A stretch of 64,000 nucleotides of DNA, taken from NCBI GenBank assembly GCA_944474755.1, contig OX104112.1:52588774-52652773 (forward strand), read 5' to 3'. Below the pieces are notes generated by a model. That model was given only the letters and a program-made list of their open reading frames with translations, searched no databases and was not told the DNA's origin. How positions within the stretch are numbered: the stretch's first letter is position 1; the number at the start of each line of letters is the position of its first letter. The translations under genes and the position numbers were made by a program. Source of the stretch: Limnoperna fortunei (Eukaryota; Mollusca; Bivalvia; Mytilida; Modiolidae). Below are positions 55,901 to 64,000 of the stretch, piece after piece.

Positions 55901-58900
55901 GTGGGATTAAGCATATATTTTATTGGAGATTGCATTGTGACACAGTGGAAGACAATGTGTGAGTTAGTGTTTTGCAAAAGAATTGAAGAAAGATCTACTT
56001 TATATTGACGCCATTGATATACAGTTACAACGTTGATCATGACACAATATCCATGGAAATGAAAAATTTGTTGACATGTACTTAAAATCAGAGAGACCCG
56101 TGTACTAAGTAATTAAGTATGGCCTTCACGAAATTCCTTGTGCAATTATAGTCATGTACAATAATCGCCGCATTAGCCAACTGCAATTGTCTTTGTCATA
56201 AAGAATCAGTTAAAAATCTCTTCCCTTTGTCATACATTTATTAAGCATGTGTCCATATCCGTAAAAGTCTCCGTTTTACGTGAAACGTCTTCATAATAGC
56301 AGAAAAGGTCCGAAAGAAGTCATACAGTTCACATTTCACTTTCCCAAGTCTTTTGCAAAACACTACATAAGTGACTTTATTCTGGATTTGGATACATAGT
56401 GATTCAAGCTGGGTCGTTTACCTTTGCTATTTTTTCTGTATATGTACGTTTTTCTCCGTTTTCTGTTGTTTCTGGTACTTCGTTGAAGTCTATTTCGTCT
56501 TTTTCTCTCTTTGTCCGAGCATTTAATTTCTGCTGCAAACTTGCGTATGCCAATCTAACGGATAACAATAGGCATATAATTCCGGATATTCCAGCTGAAA
56601 TATATACGGATCGTTTAGTTTTGGGTTACTCTGCACATATTAAACTTCCGGGAGGTAATACATTAAAAACCTATAATGCATACATGTCATATTGGGGAAC
56701 TACGCTGATTTCTGTGGTAACTATAAATAACATACCACCCATGTCACAGTTCAGTTTTAATTACTAGTACTTCAACTCAATATTTTATTTATAAAAACCT
56801 AACATTAAATTTTGAACGTTCACACTATACAGCTAAATGATTGAGCTAGTCAAAGAACCCTAAAACCACCTAAATAACAAAACAAATATAAATATATACG
56901 GTGCTTTTGTTGCCAAAAATAATTTATGTACATACACCAAGATGCGACAGGAACAGCCGATGCCTCAGCCAGACACAAGAACGCTATACCCATTGACTCT
57001 AGTTTTTCTTTCAGTTTTCCTTCCATGACTGCCGCTGTATCCGCTTTACTATCAATGTCGTCGTTTTTCCGGAGCAATCTACAACAAATACCAAATTAAT
57101 ATCTGATTGACGCAACAATTCCACATTTTTCTAGATCTTTATATTCATTGTTAACATGTAAATGCAAAAACTATTCTTTTTGGAAATTGGCTTGAACAAT
57201 TTGTATTTAATTTTGTTTGGGTAATTTTGAAAGAGAAAGTATCGCCTGCCTGTTTATATGTTTGTTGTTTTGTTTGTTTGCGCTTGTATTTGTTTGTTTT
57301 GTAGCTATATTGTACCGTAAGTAAAGTAAGGTCACATGTATTAAATTAGGTCTCGACAATACAAGGGACTATTTATACACATTCTTATCCTTCCAGGACC
57401 ATTTAATTGTAGCAACTACCGCAGGTCGGAGGTTCTCTCCGGGTAATTCGGCTTCCTCCCCCAATAAAAACTGGACGCCATGAAATAGTTGAAAAAATGA
57501 TGAAAATGGCGTTAAAACACCATTCAAACAAACAAATAATTGTAGAAAAATAGTTTAAATGATGGCTTTGACCAATGACGCCAACTGTTTGCGGAGACCA
57601 TACTGGAAAAATGCAGCCGAGTTAATTAGATTGCAAATTAAGACAAAAAATTTTTTTTCCAAATTTAAGCCTCTTACAATTAATATGTAAACAGCGGAAG
57701 CTCTTATTTTTTCCCCCGATTCTAAGCCTCAACCACATAATCCGTATACGGCTGAACCAAGTTTTTCCTCCGATTCTAAGACTTGAAAACACAATCCGTA
57801 CATGTCGAAACCTTCGTTTTTTCTCCCGTTTCTAAGAATTGAACACATGAAACGCATATGACGGAACACATAATACGTGTATGATGAAACCTCCTACCTT
57901 TCCCGGATTCCAGGTCTAGAACACATAATACGTTTATGGTGATACCTCGTATTTTTCCTGGATTCTAAGCCTAGAACACATTATATGTTTATGGTGGAAC
58001 CTCGTATTTTTCCCTGATTCCAAGCTTAAAACGCATAATACGTTTATGGTGGAACCTTGCGTTTTTCCCGGATTCCAAGTCCAGAACACATAATTCATTT
58101 ATGGTGGAATCTTGTATTTTTCCCGGATTCCAAGTCCAGAACACATTATACGTATATTATGGAACCTTGCATTTTTCCCGGATTCCAACCCCAGAATACA
58201 TAATACGTATATGGTGGAAGCTTGTATTTGTCCCAGAATCCAAGCCTAGAACACATAATACGTATATGCGTCATCAATACACAAATATTGCATACATGTA
58301 TCTAATATATTTATATTGTGGATACCTGAGATAGTATGAACGGTAGTAGTCCTGAACTCTTACGACACCGAGGACACATTCGAATCCAATAATGACAGAA
58401 CAAGATGCCACAAATATACAGGTCTGATTCCAACTCATCTGGGAAAAATCTGTGGTGAGCATAATAGTCCATAAGGCAAATACATTCACGATCTGAAAGT
58501 GTACAGACATGTCATTAAATAACAAGAACTGTCGCCCTTTTAATTGCTTTTAATAAACATATAAATTATCAAGCGAGAGAAAAGTTTGATCCATAATCTA
58601 GGATTATAACCAGCAAAAATTATGGCCAGCTAACCACAGGATAGCTAAAACGATATTTGATTATGCCTAGTATACATTTATTTAAAAAATTATTGGAGTT
58701 AAGACAACTTCCTACATGATAAAAGTTCTATAAAAGACTAATATTTATAAATGGTTAATTCGAGTTCATAATTGATAGTAAGCATGTTTTGTATATAAAA
58801 AAGTTTAATTATATGCGTGAATTCTAATTAATAAACCTTCTATAGCAAGCAAGCTCAATAAGAATTATTAATTCACATTATCATACTAGTCATAAAGCAT

Positions 58901-61900
58901 GATTAGCTTGTCATAATATTATATTATGGGTCAAATGTTTTTGTTTGTGTGTCACAAAAATGTATGCATATATTATAACACTACGGTAAGAATAACATAA
59001 AGCCAACACTATCTATGATCATCATTCCTGAATATTAATTCCAGAAAATACTTATAAGCAAGCCGGATAACTCTACCTTAAAATTCGATCTATAATAAAA
59101 TATGAAGTCGCATCGGATTATTAATAGATACGAGTAGATATCAGTTATACATCAAATACACTTTACCTATCGACATAATTCTGTTATGACTTTCGCGAGC
59201 ATTTTTTTTGCGAGAGCAATTTTGCAGGATACGAGTGAAAATAAAATCTTTTTATTTGGTTGGTTTATTTGTTTGTTTGAAATGTGTTTTAATGTCACCT
59301 TCAGAAATTGTTCAGCTATATCATGGAGTCCAGTTTTGATTGGAAAAATAGCCAGAGGTCCCAGTGAAAACACCGACCCCGATCTTTAGTAGGGAACTGG
59401 CAATTTCTGTCAATTAAGATCAGAGTCGAGCACACCCTACCCGCATTAAGCGAGAGCTTTGTATTGGTATTTATTTTATGTCAATAAATATTGTTCTAAA
59501 AAAAAAAGGAACTTAAAATATGAGATACATGAGTACCCAGTTGCCATTGCTAGATCATCAACCTCCTTAAAAACCGACCCTCCATTCCCAAAGAAAAAGT
59601 TCCATCCTAACCTTCTCCATATTTGATGTATCCTAAGGTACCAAAAGCTAATAACTATCCCATGACTTTATGCTTTTGCAGTTCGGTCAGGTTTTTTTGC
59701 TATTTTTCTAACAGTTTTCTAAAGCTCGTGGGGCTTTGACCTAATACTGCCTTGAGAGCGCCGCCTCCTTTTATGAGAAATACTGGATCCGCCCATAATG
59801 AAATACATGTAACTGTTATTTAACAAAATAATTAAGCTAGACGCGATTTTCTGACGCTAGAACATCACTGTTTAAACGTCATACAGGTAATTAATTCGGA
59901 AAGGTATTGTTATTACACCTACATGGTATATCAATATGTACACACACACACACATAGATAATACATATTGTTGTGATATACATCACCTAAATTTAGACCC
60001 AGTTTCTTGACACCTTATCACAGTTTTATCTTAACATTTAACATTTGATTTCCTATGTGAACCGACTATAAGGAGGTCAGCAGTCATCGCCGTTCTGGAT
60101 CGGTCTACATTCGAACCGTTATCTTAATATTTTAAAAGTACGTCAGGCAATTTAAGTTCGTACGTGACAAAACTGAAGGGTGGTGATTTGCACATGATCT
60201 GACCGATATGGCGGATGTCCATTATTCGTTTCACCTTCTGAATTACATTTTTCAAAAATTTACAACCATCCAATCCAAGTGTTAGATTTGTTTTGTTTGT
60301 TTTTTTAATCATGTTTAACACCACTTTCTGCTATTTTTCAGCTATATCATGGCTTCCAGTTTTTATTAGGGGAGGAAGCCGGAGAACCCGGCGAAAACCC
60401 CCACCTTCGGTAGGAAAACTGGCAATCCTTGTCAATTAAGATTGGAGTCGAACGCACCTTGCCCGCAGTGAGGCTCGAACCCGCAATCTCAGTGTTGACA
60501 GACAACGTGATCAATAGTAGACGAACTACCATAACCACTCGGCCACCGAGGCGCCCAGTGTTTGATTTGTTTTAAAGATATAATTCTTCTCCTTGCAATT
60601 TTATGATATATTTATTACGTTTTTATCATTACAAAGATAAATGCAGCGAACAGTTGATATGGAACAGTTGTTGATTTTTAAAATTATTAATGAAGAAAAG
60701 TTAATGCATTAAAACTATATTTTCACCTTGAGTAATTCAAGCATAATAAATTAGAAGAGATACGAACTTAAATGTAAGCTTTGACAAAAGTTATTTAAGT
60801 CTTTTGGCTGAAAAATTAAGTATTTTTTAACTTAACGAAACCCTGTGCTGTAAAACATTTCGATATCAAAACATTAGCATATCGTTTGGTTTCGGCTCTT
60901 GTCGATACACCTAAGCTGACAATTATTTTGTAGGCTTGTTTGTTTAAATGGTGTTTAGAGTCGGTAGAGTACTGGCAATCGGTGTCAAGTAAGATTCACA
61001 TGGAGAGCACCCTGCAGATCGATAGAAATACTGGCAATCCATGTCAAATAAGATTCAAATCGAGAGCACCATGCCCGTCGGTAGAAATACTGGCGATCCG
61101 TGTCAATTAAGAATCAAATCGAGAGCACCCTGTCCGTCGGTAGAAATACTGGCAATCTTTATCATTTAGGATTCAAATTGAAAGCACCCTGCACTAAAGT
61201 ATAGCGTTTGTATTTATCCATAATTTACCTTGAATTAGGTTATACGCAATAATGCTTCCTTATAACATCTGGACACGGCCAGATTGTCTAGCCTTTAATT
61301 GAACAATATCATCTGGTAAGCGTTCTGGTGACATGCCGTTTAGACAATATCACCTCGAGTTCCCAGTGGCATGCATCAGCGGAGGATATCGGCTGCTAAG
61401 CTTAACAGTTACATATGCAATTGATTGAACGTTATAATCGATATACAAAATTGAAACATTTTGGAATTAATTAATTCTCAAAATCAGTAGCAACAATCTA
61501 TGAAATAAACCTTTTTTTAAAGTCTAATTTTCATTTAGCCGTATGTAAATGATCTGCACAAAAAATGTAATTCGATACTAGTTGGTTTTGCTTTATAAGA
61601 TTATTGTTTTAAAAGCTTTTTGTTTTCTATCAATAAATTAAATTCTTTGTTAAAATGGTTTTTAATAAATAAAATTAGTTAAATTTTATTTAAAATTTGG
61701 AACTACTCGATTGTTGATATCATACTTATTTACTTGTTGACGTACACATTTATTTTTATATTTTTAGTGCAGACCTGTACGACCGCATAGCATACCATTT
61801 TACAGGTAAACAAGAATTGATTGATTGATTGATTGATTTGATGTCTGCTTAACGTCCGTCGAGCAGTATTTCGGCTATATTCAGGACTGGAACAAGTTAA

Positions 61901-63587
61901 CAAACAATAAATCAACGGCAAATGGGGGTGGGATGGGTAACAAGGAATACAATTTTGATTGACAATGGAAAAGTATGGCGTTGGGTAGAAAAATTTAGCC
62001 TTTTGTAGCGGCTACAATGGGCCTTCTCTTTTTCGAAATCTACAAAAGGGGTCTTTATAGTGCAAGGAGTGTGTCACTCTCCAAACACGTTACCCACTGC
62101 TGTCCGCGGTCAGGCTTTCCGTATTATGACCTTACAACCCCCCAACGAGAGGGTCTCCCCTATCCGCCACCCGGGGACGCGCTGGGCTGCTCTGTGGGTC
62201 GAGCACTGGGAACCCGGTAAACAAGGAAACTTTTTATAAATTTTCTTAGTAGTTTCAATTAAGAAAACAACTGCAGATTAGTATGAAATCAAGATGATAC
62301 AATTGCAACATTTCATTCTGTGCTTTAAGCTAAAGCCCAATAATTAACGCGGAAAAAAACTCGTAAATTTAAATATATGGGGGAAAAAATCAGAAAGTAG
62401 AAAAAAATGGCCACATCGGTTCAAAACGTGCCATTGATTTTTTACTACAATATGTCGGTAAAATTTACTTATAATTTCAAGTTCAAGCACACTTGGCAAA
62501 AAGTATTTCGTTTTTACAATATTGTGAGCATTTAAAAACGTGTATTGGTGTTTAAAGACTGTTTTCATTCATAAACATACATTCAGCATTGGTCACCTTT
62601 TGCCAAATAACAAAGAAAACTTGATGTTAGGTCGCAAGTTTTATGGACAAACGGACAACACAAGAATGCAAAACAGTTTTAAAATTTCAACGTAACTATT
62701 AGTTACCAGGTAAGTTGAATACCAAAAGCATGTACAAGACAACTTATTTTTCAAAGCGAGGTTGGCTTTAATTTTTGTATTATATCTTTTCTATAGTTTG
62801 AACGAAAATTATATATTGACATACGAGAAAGAAAATCACGATATCCGAATATTTATCACCATTATCCCAGAATCCCATGACTATATAAGAAAACAGGTGA
62901 CTCGCGCGTGAGCGCGAAGGAAGTATACCTTATCACAAAATGCATCCATGAAGCCACCGAGTAATGGGTCGTCGACGGGTCCATAGATTTGTCTCTGTGC
63001 TTTGGCTACAATACCATCCAAATGGTCCAAAAAATCATGAAGTATTACCATGGAAAAAGCAGTCCAGTAGTAACCAGTTCTGTAAAAAATATAAAAATAT
63101 ATACGCGTTCTTTATTGTTCAATTTGAATGCTGTGAAAATTTAACTGTTATAAGAATATTATAGCCATTGGTTTTGATCCAGATTATCTCTCATGGAGTC
63201 TCGCGAGCATTGCAATAATTATAAAGCGAAATTGACAGATGATTGTGTATTTCGGGGGGAAAGAGAGATAACTATATATAAATGTCAGTTTTATCTAATA
63301 GTAATTTTTACTGTAAAACAACAATGTTTTGAATGCCAGAGATTAGAAATAAATATTTACATTACATATCTCGACAGCTTTACGTGTTAACCTTAATATT
63401 AAGATTTTTCTTACTTTAGACAGAATGCTATTGGTATAACTAAGGCAGTTCTGGTCCATGACACTATGTTAGCTGAGAATATAGTGTAGTCCTTTCCTCT
63501 GATTTGCAGGTACCTTGGGACGTACGATACAATAGGTAGCAGTAAGGTTTGCAACGGGGAATAGATATAGACATCATACCAACCAAT
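50875..63587 (-). CDS. fused CDP-alcohol phosphotransferase / cytidylyltransferase gene, 8 exons, 5' partial
   Basis: Minus-strand exons: 63587-63415, 63079-62929, 58492-58326, 57078-56936, 56594-56422, 54199-54008, 52898-52791, 51132-50875. All have GT-AG borders; phases agree and the sum is 1365 bases (454 residues plus TGA). The N-terminal half has a CDP-alcohol phosphotransferase motif: DHLDGIVAK, then GGFMDAFCD, with all four Asp of DxxDG..GxxxDxxxD. It has AK for AR and about six residues more than usual between the halves. Several hydrophobic helices surround it. The C-terminal half has GCFDLFHNGH (HxGH nucleotide-binding motif), VIVGVHDS, KRVPIDSTEKRMLNVKKYAD and LPYTDGVSST (the RTxGISST-like signature). 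Such cytidylyltransferases join CTP to a phospho-alcohol; the membrane domain passes the head group to diacylglycerol or ceramide. The substrate is unknown. Residues before exon 1 lie outside the window. A polyadenylation signal is at 50679-50674. Confidence 0.85.
51519..51760 (+). mobile_element. tRNA-derived SINE
   Basis: The head is intact at the A box (GGCCGAGTGGTTAAGG) but the B box is deleted between GACTGAGATTTC and GGGCAGGGTG. The body is complete and the tail is ACAAACAAAG. It lies in the last intron of the fusion-enzyme gene, antisense to it. Confidence 0.88.
52791..52898 (-). CDS. fusion enzyme, 36-codon cytidylyltransferase exon
   Basis: Acceptor TTTATTAAG and donor GACATG|GTACAG, phase 0 at both ends. 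Encodes VIVGVHDSRSIYRLK, then RVPIDSTEKRMLNVKKYAD, the strand and helix expected after the HxGH helix. Without it the Rossmann-like fold would lack a core strand. An (ATT)n microsatellite starts 18 bp upstream of the acceptor. Confidence 0.85.
52917..52978. repeat. (ATT)n microsatellite, about 20 units
   Basis: Uninterrupted TTA/ATT run. On the gene strand it is (AAT)n ending 18 bp before a splice acceptor. Confidence 0.95.
53580..53830 (+). repeat. interspersed repeat, worn copy of the family at 61840-62220
   Basis: Shared order of blocks: TTGTAGCGG.TACAAT, GCGTTACCCACT, TCTCCTATCCGCCAC, GTGGGTCGAGC. It lies in the intron upstream of the 36-codon exon. Confidence 0.6.
54008..54199 (-). CDS. 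fusion enzyme, HxGH cytidylyltransferase exon
   Basis: Encodes ENGYKDELFEKYDEMLPARR, then VDKVYTVGCFDLFHNGH and LLHRMKALGKQ; donor CAG|GTAAGT. The 5' border is set by phase: the AG at 54201-54200 keeps the frame from the previous exon. The upstream AG at 54214-54213 would need a different partner and may be used in another isoform. Confidence 0.8.
54487..54745 (-). repeat. interspersed repeat, family shared with 15300-15600
   Basis: GAGTCATAGGTAGT, GAGTAACTCACCGGGTGTCT and GAGTACCTAGGTGCGATCAT are the complement of blocks at 15300-15600. The last block ends in AGACTTTCGGCTCTTTTCGT. A T-run lies at 54645-54660. Confidence 0.55.
56422..56594 (-). CDS. fusion enzyme, last membrane helix and linker
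   Basis: Acceptor TATATTTCAG and donor GCAAAG|GTAAAC. Encodes GISGIICLLLSVRLAYASL, then the charged linker QQKLNARTKREKDE to TEKIAK between the two catalytic domains. The opposite strand has a longer open reading (56399-56767) that is only its shadow. Confidence 0.75.
56936..57078 (-). CDS. fusion enzyme, exon with charged loop and helix
   Basis: Acceptor TTGTTGTAG and donor TTGGT|GTATGT. Encodes RKNDDIDSKADTAAVMEGK, then MGIAFLCLAEASAVPVASW. The alternative donor GTGTAT two bases earlier gives the wrong phase for the next exon. Confidence 0.8.
57413..57536 (+). mobile_element. 5'-truncated tRNA-derived SINE with 9-bp target-site duplication
   Basis: Body from CCGCAGGTCGGAGGTTCTCT to CAAACAAACAAA, flanked by TAATTGTAG at 57404-57412 and 57537-57545. 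Confidence 0.82.
57690..58270. repeat. minisatellite, about 55-bp unit, about 10 copies
   Basis: The marker ACATAATACGT-like recurs at about 57735, 57790, 57845, 57871, 57924, 57978, 58033, 58088, 58143, 58199 and 58254. Unit text is like TTTTTCCCGGATTCCAAGCC + AGAACACATAATACG + TTATGGTGGAACC. The first copies are diverged. It fills the intron right after the donor of exon 58492-58326. Confidence 0.92.
58326..58492 (-). CDS. fusion enzyme, membrane exon
   Basis: Acceptor GTACACTTTCAG and donor CTCAG|GTATCC. Encodes two helices, IVNVFALWTIMLTTDF and CIFVASCSVIIGFECVLGVV, then RVQDYYRSYYL. Confidence 0.85.
59262..59455 (-). mobile_element. tRNA-derived SINE, head missing
   Basis: Minus copy from the TTTGTTTG tail through GAGTCGAGCACACCCTACCC. 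The tRNA-like head beyond CCCGCA is lost. Confidence 0.8.
60295..60556 (-). mobile_element. tRNA-derived SINE, full length, 17-bp target-site duplication
   Basis: Well-kept minus copy with B-box complement GAGGCTCGAACCC and head complement CGGCCACCGAGGCG. Flanked by AGTGTTAGATTTGTTTT (60278-60294) and AGTGTTTGATTTGTTTT (60557-60573), one mismatch. Confidence 0.9.
60935..61197 (-). repeat. SINE remnant with 59-bp internal segment amplified fourfold
   Basis: After a SINE-like start (TTGTTTGTTTAAATGGTGTTTA), the segment CGGTAG.AATACTGGCAATCC + TGTCAATTAAGATTC + AGAGCACCCTGCCC repeats at a step of exactly 59 bp (markers 60970, 61029, 61088, 61147). The unit equals the middle of the SINE body. 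Confidence 0.85.
61806..62220 (+). repeat. interspersed repeat starting at a (GATT)n tract
   Basis: The tract GATTGATTGATTGATT (about 61817-61835) leads into TTGATGTCTGCTTAACGTCC, GCTATATTCAGGACTGGAAC, then TTTGTAGCGGCTACAATGGG and CCCCTATCCGCCACCCGGGG. GC-rich for this window. A worn second copy is at 53580-53830. Non-coding. Confidence 0.6.
62929..63079 (-). CDS. fusion enzyme, catalytic CDP-alcohol phosphotransferase exon
   Basis: Acceptor TTTTTTACAG and donor GATAAG|GTATAC. Encodes TGYYWTAFSMVILHDF, then DHLDGIVAK and GGFMDAFCDK with the four metal-binding Asp. The intron begins in a GC-rich repeat (CGCGCTCACGCGCG). Confidence 0.85.
63415..63587 (-). CDS. fusion enzyme, first exon seen
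   Basis: Acceptor CTTTTTTAG and donor CTAAA|GTAAG. Encodes WYDVYIYSPLQTLLLP, then NIVSWTRTALVIPIAFCL, the first membrane helix (N-x-[IL]-[ST]-x-x-R start of CDP-alcohol phosphotransferases). Enters in phase 0, so at least one earlier exon exists. Confidence 0.8.
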
Positions 63588-63747
63588 CTAAAAAAGACAA
63601 TATTGGCTATTAAGATTGTTTCTTTCTGATTAATACTCGTTGTACAATAATACACTTTGCTGCTAAGGAGAAGGCAAACCGTGCTTGCATCATAGAACGT
63701 ATGTGGAATTAAAAACAACTTTCAATCGTATTCTTTCTTAAATCTAT

Positions 63748-63835
63748 TTTGCTTGTTTGTTTTTCTTGCATTAAATTGTGTTTAACGCCAATTTCAGCAA
63801 TTCCCCAGCTATACCCTGACATCTTGGCCCCAGCA
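63748..63835 (-). mobile_element. truncated SINE piece
   Basis: Tail and first part of the body only (AACGCCAATTTCAGCAATTC). Lies just 5' of the first exon seen of the fusion-enzyme gene. Confidence 0.6.
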
Positions 63836-64000
63836 CCATAAAACCTTTTTGGGTAAAAATGTTTTGCTCGGCATTGGAATTTTCTCAATTACATGACAAT
63901 AGAGGAAATCAAAAGATTTGATTGGATAAGATTAAGAATAAAAAAATTCCCAGCAATGAATTTGATTATTGGACCAAAGCCATGCTTTATTCGGGAGGAA

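Noticed and set aside
56399..56767. 122-codon plus-strand open reading
   Set aside because: It is the antisense shadow of a real minus-strand exon (56594-56422) that has splice sites, phase and a membrane helix fitting the fusion enzyme.

Overview
The window is AT-rich, intron-rich metazoan DNA with dense interspersed repeats. The repeats point to a marine bivalve, most likely a mussel (Mytilus or a relative). They include many copies of a tRNA-derived SINE ending in (CAAA)n, elements with AGCTCACC ends, a hammerhead-ribozyme repeat, and degraded YR-type and non-LTR retroelements. The species assignment is an inference from repeat recognition. Nothing here looks bacterial: there are no operons, ribosome binding sites or CRISPR arrays.

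Three host protein-coding loci can be supported. (1) Plus strand, 957-12314: a Schlafen-like (AlbA_2) gene closest in layout to SLFNL1. Seven exons have GT-AG junctions and compatible phases, and give 264 codons plus a stop from the first internal ATG. (2) Minus strand, 21531-22910: a class A (rhodopsin-like) GPCR of 459 residues in a single coding exon. A splice acceptor sits directly before its ATG, so an upstream non-coding exon is expected. (3) Minus strand, 50875-63587: an eight-exon, 5'-partial gene for a fusion enzyme. Its N-terminal half is a CDP-alcohol phosphotransferase membrane domain and its C-terminal half is a HxGH-type cytidylyltransferase. One polypeptide could therefore make a CDP-alcohol and pass its head group to a lipid. 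All eight exons join in one frame (1365 bases, 454 residues plus stop).

Mobile DNA accounts for most of the rest. Region 0-15 kb is the Schlafen-like gene. Its introns hold SINEs, a satellite-bearing element (6.4-8.3 kb) and a hammerhead repeat unit (9.3-9.7 kb) in sense orientation just upstream of an exon. Region 15-20 kb holds a retroelement RT fragment, a SINE with clean target-site duplications, a small MITE and a 1.5-kb inverted repeat. Region 21-30 kb has the GPCR, a 228-bp MITE and a decayed second hammerhead repeat. Region 30.7-35.2 kb is a degraded tyrosine-recombinase (DIRS-order) retrotransposon between direct repeats, with a 58-bp snapback palindrome inside it. Region 35-42.4 kb holds a MITE, a tandem duplication split by a LINE, and a second LINE interrupted by a SINE. 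Region 42.4-50.8 kb is almost gene-free apart from two tRNA-like repeat copies and a hairpin element. Region 50.8-63.6 kb is the fusion-enzyme gene, with micro- and minisatellites close to its splice sites.

The two observations most worth following up are the intronic, core-intact hammerhead ribozyme motif at 9641-9682 and the fused cytidylyltransferase/CDP-alcohol phosphotransferase gene.
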